Shown here one piece after another: positions 1 to 13,708 of a stretch of 64,000 bases of DNA. The stretch is from the NCBI RefSeq assembly GCF_014648135.1, contig NZ_BMQN01000002.1:248001-312000 (forward strand). Reading direction: 5' to 3'. The notes beneath the pieces were generated by a model. That model did not search any database. It saw only the letters and a program-made list of their open reading frames with translations, and was not told the DNA's origin. Positions within the stretch are counted from its first letter, which is position 1; every line of letters begins with the position of its first letter. The stretch comes from Deinococcus sedimenti. Its GTDB lineage: Bacteria > Deinococcota > Deinococci > Deinococcales > Deinococcaceae. The translations under genes and the position numbers were made by a program.

Positions 1-2
1 CG

Positions 3-548
3 GCCTTCACCGACGCCGACCTGGAGGCGGTGCTGGCGCACGAACTGAGGGGCGCGCGGGTGGTGTTGTTCACCGAGGACGCCCTGTACGTGGACCTGCC
101 GCCCGGCGTGGAGCCCGAGGCGTGGATGCAGGCGCGGTCGTTCCGGCCGTTCGCGGACGCCCCGCGGGGCGGCATCCTGAAGGCCGGGTACTACCACCCG
201 GACGTGGCGGACCTGGCCGGGCGACTGCGGGACTCTCACCCGCATCTGGTGCTGACGGGCGCGCAGGCGCCGTATCCGCATTTTCTGACGGTCACGCCTG
301 AGGGCGCGCACAAGGGCGCCGCGCTGAGCCTGATCGCGGACGCGCTGGGCGTGCCGCATGACCGCACGGTCGCGTTCGGCGACAGTGACAACGACCTGGC
401 GATGCTGGAGGTCGCGGCGTTCGGCGTGCAGGTGGGGACCCTGCCGCTGCTGGCGCCGCACGCGTCGGCGCGGGTGGACCGGCAGTCAGAGCTGGGGGCG
501 TTTCTGGCCGCCTGGGCCGACCGGATTGAGGCGCAGCGGACGAGCTGA
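3..548 (+). CDS. HAD-superfamily (Cof-type) phosphatase, 3' part
   Basis: The gene enters from the left edge; the reading frame is open from base 3 and 181 codons are visible. The C-terminal half has the Cof/YbiV-type signature: a Lys in a HKGAAL segment followed by GDSDND, the motif IV acidic pair that binds Mg. The region before it looks like the C2 cap of this subfamily. Such enzymes dephosphorylate sugar phosphates or nucleotides in the cytoplasm; the substrate cannot be told. The nucleophile Asp motif (DxD) lies outside the window. A hairpin at 565-589 separates it from the convergent regulator gene. Confidence 0.85.
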   Translation, partial: AFTDADLEAVLAHELRGARVVLFTEDALYVDLPPGVEPEAWMQARSFRPFADAPRGGILKAGYYHPDVADLAGRLRDSHPHLVLTGAQAPYPHFLTVTPEGAHKGAALSLIADALGVPHDRTVAFGDSDNDLAMLEVAAFGVQVGTLPLLAPHASARVDRQSELGAFLAAWADRIEAQRTS

Positions 549-564
549 ACGCACCGGGTGGATC

Positions 565-589
565 GAAACCGCCCGGAGAAAGCGGTTTC
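565..589. terminator. Bidirectional hairpin terminator
   Basis: The arms GAAACCGC (565-572) and GCGGTTTC (582-589) are perfect inverted repeats between the convergent ends of the HAD and LacI-type genes. A T-run follows only weakly. Confidence 0.6.
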
Positions 590-592
590 TGG

Positions 593-1606
593 TCAGGGAC
601 GCGCGGGTGGAGCGGTGCTGCCGCGCTCGATCAGGCGGGCGTGCAGCACCACGTGCCGCTGACGGATCGGCGCGTGCCCCAGCTGCGCCAGCATCAGCGC
701 GGCCGTCTGCTCGGCCATGGCCTCCACCGGCTGTTCCAGCACCGTGATGGGCGGGTCCACCAGGCCGGTCCAGGGGTAGTTGTCGAACGTCACGAGACTG
801 ATGTCCTGCGGGAGACGCAGGTCCCGCTCGCGCAGCGCGCGGTACGCGCCGGACGCCTGCGTGCCGGTCAGGGCGATCAGCGCGGTGGGCGGCTCGGGCA
901 GGTCCAGCAGGTCGTTGGTCAGGGTGTACGCCGTGTCCTCGTTGAGGAGCGTCACGCGCTGGTATTCGGTGGGGACGGTCAGGCCCAGGGCGTTCATGAT
1001 CTCGGGGAAGGCGCGGCTGCGTTCCTCGGGGTGGATGACCGGGTGGTACGTGCCCAGCGCGGCGATGCGGCGGTGCCCGAGGGCGTGCAGGTGCGTGACG
1101 GCCTGCCGCACGGCCCCGGCGTTGTCGAGCATGACGCTGGGCTCGTCGTGGTGGGGGGGGCGGTAGTCGTACTCGGTGATGGCCACGCCCCGTGAGCGCA
1201 GCCGCGCGAGGTACTCCTGACTGTCCTGGCCGTAGCCGGGGCGCAGCATGATGCCGGCCACGCGCAGGCCGTACAGGCGCCGGAGTTCCTGGAGTTCGCG
1301 CTGGGCGCTGTACTCGTTCTCGCTGATGATCAGGGTGTACCCGGCGTCCGCCAGAACATGCGAGGCGGTGCGGGCGAACTGCGCGAAGAACGGTTCGAGG
1401 ATTGAGCCGACGACCAGACCGACGGTGGTGCTCTGGCCGCCGCGCAGGCTGCCGGCGCGCTGGTCGGGTTCGTAGTGAAGCTGGGCGATGGCCTGCCGGA
1501 CCCGGGCGAGGGTGTCCGGGGTGAGCTTGTCGGGTTCTTTCAGGGCGCGTTTGGCGGTGGTGGGGGAGACGCCGGCCAGCCGGGCGACGTCCTGGATGGT
1601 GGACAC
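593..1606 (-). CDS. LacI-family transcriptional regulator of the polyol operon
   Basis: 337 aa. The N-terminus STIQDVARLAGVS is the LacI helix-turn-helix, followed by a periplasmic-binding-like sensor domain (about residues 60-330). It is divergent from the polyol uptake and catabolism operon and very likely represses it. I chose GTG at 1606 rather than the longer GTG at 1654. The short form puts the helix-turn-helix at residue 2 as usual, and a promoter (TTGAGC, 18 bp, TACAAT) ends 6 bases before it, the leaderless pattern. The longer start would put this promoter and half an operator inside the gene. Effector is unknown; a polyol is inferred from the neighbours. Confidence 0.88.
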   Translation of the reverse strand: MSTIQDVARLAGVSPTTAKRALKEPDKLTPDTLARVRQAIAQLHYEPDQRAGSLRGGQSTTVGLVVGSILEPFFAQFARTASHVLADAGYTLIISENEYSAQRELQELRRLYGLRVAGIMLRPGYGQDSQEYLARLRSRGVAITEYDYRPPHHDEPSVMLDNAGAVRQAVTHLHALGHRRIAALGTYHPVIHPEERSRAFPEIMNALGLTVPTEYQRVTLLNEDTAYTLTNDLLDLPEPPTALIALTGTQASGAYRALRERDLRLPQDISLVTFDNYPWTGLVDPPITVLEQPVEAMAEQTAALMLAQLGHAPIRQRHVVLHARLIERGSTAPPARP

Positions 1607-1612
1607 GCCTGC

Positions 1613-1642
1613 ATTGTAGGTCAGTGCGAGGGTGTGGCTCAA
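1613..1642 (-). promoter_or_regulatory. Promoter of the LacI-type gene, leaderless layout
   Basis: On the minus strand, -35 TTGAGC (1637-1642) and -10 TACAAT (1613-1618) are 18 bp apart. Six bases separate the -10 from GTG 1606, so the transcript probably begins at or next to the start codon. Confidence 0.6.
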
Positions 1643-1645
1643 GCG

Positions 1646-1663
1646 ATTGGACACGAGACCATT
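1646..1663. promoter_or_regulatory. LacI-type operator 1 (putative)
   Basis: Imperfect 18-bp palindrome centred on CG (half-sites ATTGGACAC and GAGACCATT), sharing the 12-mer CACGAGACCATT with operator 2. It lies just upstream of the regulator's -35, so binding here could give autoregulation. Confidence 0.55.
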
Positions 1664-1722
1664 TTCACATGATGTCCCCGGGGGTGGTACCTGTAGACAA
1701 TTGAAAACAAGTGTGGTTCACT

Positions 1723-1740
1723 AATGGCCACGAGACCATT
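1723..1740. promoter_or_regulatory. LacI-type operator 2 (putative)
   Basis: 18-bp palindrome AATGGCCAC/GAGACCATT with a central CG, as in LacI/GalR operators. Centre-to-centre distance to operator 1 is 77 bp. A weak -35-like TTGAAA (1701-1706) lies just before it, so the site probably covers the -10 or start region of the operon promoter. Confidence 0.6.
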
Positions 1741-1846
1741 CAATCCGAACTCAGGTGAACCCGTCACCTGAACCTGCGCTGACGTCACCGGCGCAGCCCT
1801 GCCCAGCACGCCCCTGACCGGGCCCTGTCCCATGGAGGAACCACCC

Positions 1847-3172
1847 GTGAATCGACTTGCCCTGCTCGCCCTGACCGCCGTCCTCAGCCAGGCCAGCGCC
1901 GTGACCATCACCATCGCCACCGTGAACAACCCGGACATGGTCACCATGCAGAAACTCACCCCCGAGTTCAACAAGAAATACCCCGACATCCAGGTCAAAT
2001 GGGTGACCCTCCCCGAGAACGAACTGCGCCAGAAGATCACCCTCGACGTCGCCTCCGGCGCCGGCAGCTTCGACCTCGCCACCGTCGGCGCCTACGAGGT
2101 CCCCATCTGGGCCAAGAACGGCTGGCTCGAACCCCTCAGCCCCCTGTTCGGCAAGTACCCCGACATCGCCAAGAGCTACAACCTCGCCGATGTCCTGCCC
2201 GGCGTGCGCGGCGCCCTGACCGTCGGCGGCAACCTGTACGCCGTGCCCTTCTACGCCGAGAGCAGCATGACCTACTACAACAAGGACCTGTTCAAGGCCG
2301 CCGGACTGACCATGCCCGCCCAGCCCACCTGGACCCAGGTGCAGAGCTTCGCCAGCAAGATCCACAACCCCAGCAAAGGCATCTACGGCGTGTGCCTGCG
2401 CGGCCTGCCCGGCTGGGGCGAGAACATGGCCCTGTTCACCACCATGGTCAACACCTTCGGCGGCCGCTGGTTCGACAATAACTGGCAGGCCCAGGTGAAC
2501 AGCCCCGCCTGGAAGAACGCCATGACCTTCTACGTGAACCTCGTCAAACGCTACGGCCCTCCCGGCGCCACCGGCAACGGCTTCACCGAGAACCTCACCC
2601 TGATGAGTCAGGGCAAGTGCGGCATGTGGGTCGACGCGACCGTCGCTGCCGGGTTCCTCAGCGACCCCAGCAGCAGCAAGATCACCAAATCCGTCGGCTT
2701 CGCCAAAGCCCCGGTCGGCACCACCCCCCGCGGCAACAACTGGTACTGGAGCTGGAACCTCGCCATTCCCAAGAGCACCAAGCAGGAAGACGCCGCCTTC
2801 AAGTTCCTGACCTGGGCCACCAGCAAGGACTACATCGCGCTGGTCGCCAAGACCAAGGGCACCTGGGCCAGCGTCCCCCCCGGCACCCGCACCAGCACCT
2901 ACCAGAACGCCAACTACAAGAAAGCCGCCGGGGCCTTCAGCGGCCTGGTCCTGAGCAGCATCAACACGGCCGACGTGAACAAGGCCACCAAGGACCCCGT
3001 GCCCTACACCGGCGTGCAGTACGTCGCCATCCCCGAATTCCAGGCGCTCGGCACGCAGGTCGGCCAGTACCTCGCCGGGGCGCTCAGCGGCCAGTACACC
3101 GTCGATCAGGCGCTGAAACTCGCGCAGGACGCCGCGAACAAGACCGCCCGCGAAGGCGGCTACCAGAAGTAA
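1847..3172 (+). CDS. ABC transporter sugar/polyol-binding protein
   Basis: 441 aa. Signal peptide residues 1-18 (ends QASA) without a lipobox Cys, then a family 1 solute-binding fold resembling sorbitol/mannitol or maltose binders (TIATVNNPDM start, PEFNKKYPDIQVKW). The protein captures the substrate outside the membrane and delivers it to the two permeases that follow. The start is GTG 1847, preceded at 7 bases by GGAGG; an in-frame ATG at 1832 would contain that ribosome site and is unlikely. First gene of the operon; a hairpin after it (3180-3211) may keep its mRNA level above that of the permeases. Substrate is inferred from the downstream dehydrogenases. Confidence 0.92.
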   Translation: MNRLALLALTAVLSQASAVTITIATVNNPDMVTMQKLTPEFNKKYPDIQVKWVTLPENELRQKITLDVASGAGSFDLATVGAYEVPIWAKNGWLEPLSPLFGKYPDIAKSYNLADVLPGVRGALTVGGNLYAVPFYAESSMTYYNKDLFKAAGLTMPAQPTWTQVQSFASKIHNPSKGIYGVCLRGLPGWGENMALFTTMVNTFGGRWFDNNWQAQVNSPAWKNAMTFYVNLVKRYGPPGATGNGFTENLTLMSQGKCGMWVDATVAAGFLSDPSSSKITKSVGFAKAPVGTTPRGNNWYWSWNLAIPKSTKQEDAAFKFLTWATSKDYIALVAKTKGTWASVPPGTRTSTYQNANYKKAAGAFSGLVLSSINTADVNKATKDPVPYTGVQYVAIPEFQALGTQVGQYLAGALSGQYTVDQALKLAQDAANKTAREGGYQK

Positions 3173-3179
3173 CCCCACG

Positions 3180-3211
3180 GGGGGCGCGGCGACCTCCAGT
3201 GCCGCGCCCCC
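3180..3211 (+). terminator. Intercistronic hairpin after the binding protein
   Basis: Perfect 11-bp stem GGGGGCGCGGC / GCCGCGCCCCC with a 10-nt loop and no T-run. It sits between binding protein and permeases, a place where such stems commonly attenuate or protect the upstream message. Confidence 0.55.
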
Positions 3212-3317
3212 ACTCCGTCCAGCACAGTCCCAGCGCACCCCAGGGGAGGCCCGAGGCGACCACCTCGCCTCCCCTGCACCGCAGTGCCCACCCCGTCCAC
3301 ACAGGAGGTGAAGTTTC

Positions 3318-4232
<915 letters not shown>

Positions 4233-4241
4233 CATGAGGCA

Positions 4242-4370
4242 GATTCCGTCTGTTTCGTTCACAACCCGGAACATCACCGGGTTGCTCACTCCACGCCCGG
4301 AACCCGCTTCGCTCCCTCTCGCATCCGCTCGAACTGAACGGTTGGCGCAAACCGTTCAGTCGGAGTCCGT
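4242..4370 (-). repeat. Small interspersed repeat, family 1, copy 1 (129 bp)
   Basis: Same element as at 16306-16457 and 39741-39870, here inverted. It has near-inverted ends (ACGGACTCCG / CGGAATC). It holds two stem-loops: CAACCCGG/CCGGGTTG with a 7-nt loop (4262-4284) and an 11-bp stem ACTGAACGGTT/AACCGTTCAGT (4333-4360). It fills the gap between the two permease genes, and its last bases CGGAGTCCGT form the spacing and GGAG ribosome site of the next gene. Confidence 0.85.
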
Positions 4371-6687
<2,317 letters not shown>

Positions 6688-6691
<4 letters not shown>

Positions 6692-7434
6692 CCATCCTCG
6701 ACCTCTTCCGCTTGGACGGCCGCCACGCCCTGGTGACGGGCGGCGCGCAGGGCATCGGCTTCGAGATCGCGCAGGGCCTCGCGCAGGCCGGCGCGCGCGT
6801 GACCATCGCCGACCTGAATCCCGACACCGGCCACGCCGCCGCCCGCAGCCTCGGCGGGCAGTTCGAGGTGCTGAACGTCACCGACGCCAGTGCCGTCGCC
6901 GCCCTGGCCCGGAAGCTTCCGGACGTCGACGTTCTCGTGAACAACGCCGGGATCGTCCGCAACACCCCCGCCGAGGACACCCCCGACGACGACTGGCGCG
7001 CCGTGATCGACGTGAACCTCAGCGGCGTGTACTGGTGCTGCCGTGAATTCGGCCGCAGCATGCTGGAACGCGGCCGGGGCAGCATCGTCTCCACGGCAAG
7101 CATGAGCGGCCTGATCAGCAACCATCCGCAACCGCAGGCGGCGTACAACGCCAGCAAGGCCGCCGTGATCCACCTCACCCGCTCCCTGGCGGGCGAGTGG
7201 GCGCCGCGCGGCGTGCGCGTGAACTGCGTCGCGCCCGGCTACACCGCCACGCCCCTCACGAAACGCGGCCTGGACACCCCCGAGTGGCGCGAGACGTGGC
7301 TCAAGGAAACCCCGATGGGCCGCCTCGCGGAACCCGCCGAGATCGCCCCGGCCGTGCTGTACCTCGCGTCCGACGCCGCCAGTTTCGTCACCGGGCACGC
7401 CCTGGTCGTCGACGGCGGCTACACCTGCTGGTAG
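6688..7434 (+). CDS. SDR-family oxidoreductase
   Basis: 248 aa classical short-chain dehydrogenase: TGGAQGIG nucleotide motif (residues 17-24), NNAG, catalytic S140, Y153 and K157. The start ATG 6688 overlaps the previous stop (ATGA) and follows AAGGAG. Its place between two polyol dehydrogenases suggests a sugar alcohol or ketose substrate, for example arabitol or sorbitol, but this is inference. A ribosome site (AAGGAG) for the next gene lies 17 bases after its stop. Confidence 0.9.
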
Positions 7435-7463
7435 GAGCCCACCGGCATGTTTCAAGGAGTGAC

Positions 7464-8523
<1,060 letters not shown>

Positions 8524-8534
<11 letters not shown>

Positions 8535-10038
8535 ACCGGCGCAGGACCTCCTGATCGGGGTGGATGTCGGCACGTACTCCAGCAAGGGCGTCCTGACCAC
8601 GCTGGACGGGCAGATCGTAACGCAGCACGTCGTGCCGCACGGGATCTCGGTGCCCCAGCACGGACACGTGGAGCAGGACGCGGACGCGGTGTGGTGGGCG
8701 GACGTGGTGACGATCCTGCGCGCGCTGCTGCGCGAACCCGGCATGGCCGGGCGGGTGGCGGGGGTGGCGTGCAGCGCGATCGGCCCCACGCTGCTGCCGC
8801 TGGACGCGGCGGGGCGGCCGCTGCGGCCCGGCATCCTGTACGGCGTGGACACCCGCGCGCAGGCGCAGATCGACGCACTGAACGCCGAACTGGGCGAGGC
8901 GGTGATCCTCGCGCACAGCGACATGGCCCTGACGAGTCAGGCGATCGGCCCGAAGATCCGCTGGCTGCGTGAACACGAACCCGAGGTGTGGGCGCAGGCA
9001 CGCACGCTGACGAGTGCGGGCAGTTACCTCGTGTTCCGCCTGACCGGCGAGCACGTCATCGACCACCATACGGGCGCGCACTTCATGCCGCTGTACGACC
9101 CGCGCGCCCGCACCTGGACCGCGCAGTTCGCCGCGTCCGTGCTGGGCGACCGCGGACCGCAGGTGCTGCCCCGCCTCGCCTGGAGTAACGAGCGGGCCGG
9201 TCAGGTCACCGCAGAGGCCGCCGCCGCCACCGGCCTGCGTCCCGGCACGCCCGTCGCGGTGGGCACCGTGGACGCCTTGGCCGAGGGCCTCAGTGTCGGC
9301 GCGGCGCGGCCCGGCGACCTGATGATCATGTACGGCTCGTCCACCTTCTTCATCCTCACGCAGCAGCACCCCACCCCCGACGCGCGCGTGTGGTCGGTGG
9401 GCGGCGCGTTCGAGGGGCAGGTGAACCTCGCGGCGGGCATGAGCACCACCGGCAGCCTCACCCGCTGGATCGTGGACGAGTTCGCGCGCGAACAGGACAC
9501 CGCAGCCGCCTACGACACGCTGTTCACGCAGGCGGCCGCGCTGCCACCCGGCGCGGACGGCCTGCTGATGCTCCCGTACTTCAGCGGCGAGCGCACGCCC
9601 ATCAACGACCCGCAGGCGCGCGGCGTGGTGGCGGGCCTGACCCTCTCGCACACCCGCGCGCACCTGTTCCGCGCGGCGCTGGAGGGCGTGGGTTACGGCA
9701 TCCGCCACAATCTGGACGCGCTGCGCGACCTGGGCGCGGACGTGCGGCGCGTCATCGCGGTGGGCGGCGGCACGAAGGGCGGCACGTGGCTGCAGATCGT
9801 CTCGGACATCACCGGGCAGGTGCAGGAGGTGCCGCAGGTGACCGTCGGCGCCAGCTACGGCGACGCGTTCCTCGCGGGACTGGCCGCCGGGGTGCTGAGC
9901 CACGCCGACCTGGACCGCTGGGTGCAACCGGGCCCGCCCGTCACGCCCGACCCGGCCACCCGCGCCGAGTATGACCGCCTGTACCGCCTGTACCGCGCGC
10001 TGTACCCGGCCACCCGCGACATCGTCCACGCCCTGTGA
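8524..10038 (+). CDS. FGGY-family carbohydrate kinase (xylulokinase-like)
   Basis: 504 aa, usual FGGY length. The N-terminal ATPase-fold motif GVDVGTYSSKGVL and the C-terminal GGGTKGGTWLQIVSDITG motif are clear. It would phosphorylate a ketose such as xylulose, ribulose or fructose made by the preceding dehydrogenases and commit it to the pentose phosphate pathway or glycolysis. Last gene of the operon, overlapping the dehydrogenase by 11 bp and followed by a strong bidirectional terminator. Confidence 0.9.
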
Positions 10039-10044
10039 CCGCAA

Positions 10045-10088
10045 CGACGAACCGCGGCCGCCCTGGATTGAGCGGCCGCGGTTCGTCG
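10045..10088. terminator. Strong bidirectional hairpin terminator
   Basis: Perfect 17-bp inverted repeat (10045-10061 with 10072-10088) and a 10-nt loop between the convergent kinase and DcrB-like genes. Confidence 0.75.
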
Positions 10089-10092
10089 GAGA

Positions 10093-10659
10093 TTACTTCA
10101 GGGTCAGGCTGGTCAGGATCGAGCGGCCTTCCTCGATCTGTTCGGTGGTCGTGCCGCTGGGCTGCACCAGCGTCGCGGTGAACAGGCGGTTGTTCTTCAG
10201 GGTCAGCACCTGCGTCCACCGGACCATGCCGTCGTCCCCGTCGCCCAGGTACGTCCAGAGGATCGCGGGCGTGCTGCCCAGCTTGATGGTCTTCTCGCCC
10301 AGCATCTTGAACTTGGGCACGTCCCTGCTCAGCTGCGACGCGAACAGGTCGCGGAAGTCCGCCAGGGTCGCCTTCAGCTTGGGGTCCACGTCCTGTACCT
10401 GCACGGTGACGGTGGGGCGCACGTTCCCCGCGTCACGGTTGATGAACGCCACGTCCGCGCCGGGCACGTTCTTCAGGGGAATCCACCCGGCAGGGACGCG
10501 GATCGAGTAGCCCTTGGAACTGGTGGCGGTGACGGCCTCCACGGTGCGCGTCCCCTCCGCCGCGGGGGGGGTGGCCGTGGTGGCCGCGCCCTGCGCGAGG
10601 GCCGGGGTGAGACTCAGGGCCGCGAGGAGCAGCGGGGGCAGCAGATGGGCGCGCTTCAT
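10093..10659 (-). CDS. Secreted DcrB/PsbP-like protein
   Basis: 188 aa. A signal peptide (residues 1-23, ends ALAQ) and an Ala/Thr/Pro-rich linker lead to a single domain starting GYSIRVPAGWIPL, which resembles the DcrB/PsbP-like fold. It is probably periplasmic or surface located, role unknown. ATG 10659 is preceded at 7 bases by TACCCT (10667-10672), a leaderless-type -10, and no Shine-Dalgarno is visible. It is divided from the upstream ABC ATPase gene by 5 bases, so readthrough from that gene is also possible. Confidence 0.75.
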   Translation of the reverse strand: MKRAHLLPPLLLAALSLTPALAQGAATTATPPAAEGTRTVEAVTATSSKGYSIRVPAGWIPLKNVPGADVAFINRDAGNVRPTVTVQVQDVDPKLKATLADFRDLFASQLSRDVPKFKMLGEKTIKLGSTPAILWTYLGDGDDGMVRWTQVLTLKNNRLFTATLVQPSGTTTEQIEEGRSILTSLTLK

Positions 10660-10664
10660 GAGCG

Positions 10665-12113
10665 TCAGGGTAGAGCCTGAAGGTGAGCCGAGTCTGACTG
10701 GAGCGGGCGCGTGAACGCGACCCGGCCGCCGTCCAGGTGCAGGTGGTGCGTGAGGCCCGCCGGGGCGTCCGTGTCGCGGTGCGCGATCACCATGACGTGC
10801 GTGCCCGCGCGGGCCAGACCGGGCAGCAATGCCAGGAACGCGGCGCGCGAATGGGCGTCCAGGAAGTCCAGGCCCTCGTCGAGGATCAGCAGGCGCGGGC
10901 GGTGCGCGACCGCGCGGGCCAGCAGCAGCCGCCGCAACTGTCCCTGCGACAGCGACTCCGCCGTGCGGTCCAGCAGGTCCGTCAGGGAGAGGTGCGCCGC
11001 CAGTTCCTCCACCACGCGCGCCTGCTCCGGCGTGAGGTCGGGGCTGAAGCCCTCCGCGCCGCTCCAGGCACTGCCGATCACCTCGCGGCCCGACCAGTCC
11101 CGCCGCTGCCGGATGCCCAGCTCCGCGCTGACCAGTCCCATCTGCGCGCGGCGCTCGGTCAGCAGGTCGCGCCCCAGGAACGCCCGCCGGACGCTCCCGC
11201 CCAGCGCGGGATGCAGCTCCCCGGCGATCAACCGCGCCAGCGTGCTCTTGCCGCTGCCGTTCTCGCCGGTCACCAGCCAGTGCTCCCCCGTGCGCCACGA
11301 CCAGCTGACCGGCCCCAGCGCGCGGTGCCCGTCCCGGAATACCACGGCGTCCCGCACGTCCACCAGCACCTCCCCACCACCCGACGAGCCCGGCAGCGTC
11401 AGGGCAGGGGAGGGCGCGTCTCCGACCGGCGTGGCCTCGGTCACCACGCCCCCCTCCACCCGCAGCGTCCGCCACGGTAGGTCCGGGGCCTCCTCCGGGC
11501 GGTGCATGGCGAGCACCACCCCCACCCCCGACGCGTGCACCCGCGCGATCAGCGCGCCCAGTTCCGCGCGGGCCTGCGGGCTCAGGCCGTCCGTGAACTC
11601 GTCCAGCAGCAGCAGTTCCGGCGCGGGCATCAGCGCCGCGCCCAGCATCACCCGCCGCCGCTGCCCATGGCTCAGCGTCCGCACGTCCCGCCCCAGCAGC
11701 GTCCCCAGTCCCGTCAGGGCCGCGACCTCCGCCACACGCGCCCGCGCCCCCGGCGTCGCCTCCCACAGGTTCAACCGCTCGCCGGACAGCGCCGCCAGCA
11801 GCACGTCCTGCACGGTCTGCACCCACTCGCGCGTCAGGTAGAACGCCTCGGCATCCGGCCCGACCAGCCGCAGCGACCGCCGCGCCCACACCGCCGAGCG
11901 CTGCACCCCGCCCCCCAGGCCGTACACCCGCTCGCCACGCACCGGGGCGACCTCACCCGCCAGGAGGCGCAGCAGCGTCGTCTTCCCACCCCCGTTCGGC
12001 CCCCACAGCCGCAGCGCCGCGCGGCGCGGCACGTCCAGCGTCACGCCGCGCAGGCGCGTGTCCCCACCCGCGATCACGTCCACGTCCCTCAGGGCCACCA
12101 GCGGCGCACTCAT
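10665..12113 (-). CDS. ABC ATPase with two nucleotide-binding domains (ModF-like)
   Basis: 482 aa, two fused ABC cassettes and no membrane segments. First cassette: Walker [10 protein letters not shown], signature LSHGQRRR, Walker B LLLLDE. Second: Walker [10 protein letters not shown], signature LSQGQLRR, Walker B LLILDE. This layout is that of the ModF/PhrA type of soluble twin ATPases, whose exact job is poorly known; no permease gene is nearby. The -10 TAGACT (12121-12126) ends 7 bases before ATG 12113, a leaderless layout. Confidence 0.88.
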   Translation of the reverse strand: MSAPLVALRDVDVIAGGDTRLRGVTLDVPRRAALRLWGPNGGGKTTLLRLLAGEVAPVRGERVYGLGGGVQRSAVWARRSLRLVGPDAEAFYLTREWVQTVQDVLLAALSGERLNLWEATPGARARVAEVAALTGLGTLLGRDVRTLSHGQRRRVMLGAALMPAPELLLLDEFTDGLSPQARAELGALIARVHASGVGVVLAMHRPEEAPDLPWRTLRVEGGVVTEATPVGDAPSPALTLPGSSGGGEVLVDVRDAVVFRDGHRALGPVSWSWRTGEHWLVTGENGSGKSTLARLIAGELHPALGGSVRRAFLGRDLLTERRAQMGLVSAELGIRQRRDWSGREVIGSAWSGAEGFSPDLTPEQARVVEELAAHLSLTDLLDRTAESLSQGQLRRLLLARAVAHRPRLLILDEGLDFLDAHSRAAFLALLPGLARAGTHVMVIAHRDTDAPAGLTHHLHLDGGRVAFTRPLQSDSAHLQALP

Positions 12114-12210
12114 CCCCGCGAGTCTAACGGCGCGTCGCCCTGCGGGCCGGGGAGGCGTCTACGCGATCCGGCAGACGCCAGCGCGCCCAGGGGCGTGCTC
12201 TGCTGCGCTC

Positions 12211-12774
12211 ATGCCCCGCATCCTGCACCTGATCAAACACGGCAGACCGCAGTTCCGGACGGGCGTCCCGGCGCACGAGTGGCCGCTGGCCCCGGACGCC
12301 CTGACCGATCTGCCCGCGCTGACGGCGCGCCTGGACCCGCGTCCGGACGTGATCGTGTGCTCGCTGGAACCCAAGGCGCACGCGACCGCGCAGGCGCTGG
12401 CCGATCACCTGGGGGTGCCGCTGCGGCCCATGCACGGCCTGCACGAGCAGCTGCGGTACACGGCCCGCTTTCACGCCGACCCGACGGATTTCCAGGCGGA
12501 GTACCGCGCGTTCTTCGCGCAGCCGGACCGGCTGGTGGTCGGCGAGGAGACCGCACGGGATGCCCGTACCCGCTTCTCGAACGCCGTGAACGCCGTCATG
12601 GCCGCCAACCCGCAGTCGACCGTTGCGGTCGTGGCGCACGGGACGGTCATCAGCCTGTTCGTCGCGGCGCTGCGCGGCGTGGACCCGTACCCGCTGTGGC
12701 GGGACCTGCCACTGCTGGGGGTCGTCACGGTGCCCTGGGAACCCGGCGCAGCGGGGGCGCGTACTGCCCCGTAA
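12211..12774 (+). CDS. Histidine phosphatase (phosphoglycerate mutase-like) with KHG motif
   Basis: 187 aa. The N-terminus [13 protein letters not shown] matches the histidine phosphatase superfamily, but the usual RHG is KHG here. The second histidine motif ([11 protein letters not shown]) is intact. The superfamily removes phosphate through a phosphohistidine; loss of the motif Arg would be expected to weaken phosphate binding, so activity is uncertain. It is divergent from the ABC ATPase and lies 14 bases before the SPFH gene, perhaps one transcript. Confidence 0.8.
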   Translation: MPRILHLIKHGRPQFRTGVPAHEWPLAPDALTDLPALTARLDPRPDVIVCSLEPKAHATAQALADHLGVPLRPMHGLHEQLRYTARFHADPTDFQAEYRAFFAQPDRLVVGEETARDARTRFSNAVNAVMAANPQSTVAVVAHGTVISLFVAALRGVDPYPLWRDLPLLGVVTVPWEPGAAGARTAP

Positions 12775-12788
12775 AGGGAGGCAATTTC

Positions 12789-13706
12789 ATGGGATTCACC
12801 ATTTTTGTGATCGTGCTGCTCGTGCTGGTGCTGGTCACGCTGTTCGCCGGAGTCAAGAGCGTGCCGCAGGGCAGCGAGTGGACGCAGGAACGCTTCGGGA
12901 AGTTCCAGCGGACGCTGAAGCCCGGGCTGAACATCATCATTCCGTACATCGACCGCATCGGGCGCAGAGTGAACATGATGGAACAGGTGCTCGACGTCCC
13001 CAGTCAGGAGGTCATCACCAAGGACAACGCCCTGGTCACCGTGGACGGCGTGGTGTTCTACCAGGTGCTCGACGCCGCCAAGGCCAGCTACGAGGTCAGC
13101 AACCTGAACCAGGCGATCCTGAACCTCACCATGACGAACATCCGCACCGTGATGGGCAGCATGGACCTCGACGAACTGCTGTCGAACCGCGACCAGATCA
13201 ACGCCCGCCTGCTGACCGTCGTGGACGAGGCCACCGAGCCGTGGGGCGTCAAGGCCACGCGAATCGAGGTCAAGGACATCAAACCTCCGGCCGATCTGGT
13301 CGCCAGCATGGCCCGCCAGATGAAGGCCGAACGCGAGAAACGCGCCAACATCCTCGATGCCGAGGGGTTCCGGCAGGCCGCGATCCTGAAGGCCGAGGGC
13401 GAGAAGCAGGCCGAGATCCTCTCCGCCGAGGGACGCCGTCAGGCGGCGTTCATGGAGGCCGAGGCCCGCGAACGCGCCGCGCAGGCCGAAGCCGAGGCGA
13501 CCCGGCTGGTCAGTGACGCGATTGCTGCGGGGAACGTGCAGGCCATCAACTACTTCGTCGCGCAGCGCTACGTGGACGCCCTGAAGGACATCGCCAGCGC
13601 CCCCAACCAGAAGACCCTGATCCTGCCGCTGGAGGCCACGAGCATCCTGGGCAGCCTGCAGGGCGTCGCGGAGATCGCGCGCGACGCCTTCGGACGCAAG
13701 GGCTGA
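12789..13706 (+). CDS. SPFH-domain (stomatin/QmcA-like) membrane protein
   Basis: 305 aa. One N-terminal transmembrane segment (about residues 3-21), SPFH/band 7 domain (about 22-190), then a charged Ala/Glu/Lys coiled-coil (about 185-245) and a C-terminal tail. These proteins oligomerise at the membrane and organise microdomains or proteases. It is followed two bases later by an NfeD gene, the classical partner. The ribosome site is AGGGAGG before ATG 12789. Confidence 0.93.
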   Translation: MGFTIFVIVLLVLVLVTLFAGVKSVPQGSEWTQERFGKFQRTLKPGLNIIIPYIDRIGRRVNMMEQVLDVPSQEVITKDNALVTVDGVVFYQVLDAAKASYEVSNLNQAILNLTMTNIRTVMGSMDLDELLSNRDQINARLLTVVDEATEPWGVKATRIEVKDIKPPADLVASMARQMKAEREKRANILDAEGFRQAAILKAEGEKQAEILSAEGRRQAAFMEAEARERAAQAEAEATRLVSDAIAAGNVQAINYFVAQRYVDALKDIASAPNQKTLILPLEATSILGSLQGVAEIARDAFGRKG

Positions 13707-13708
13707 CC

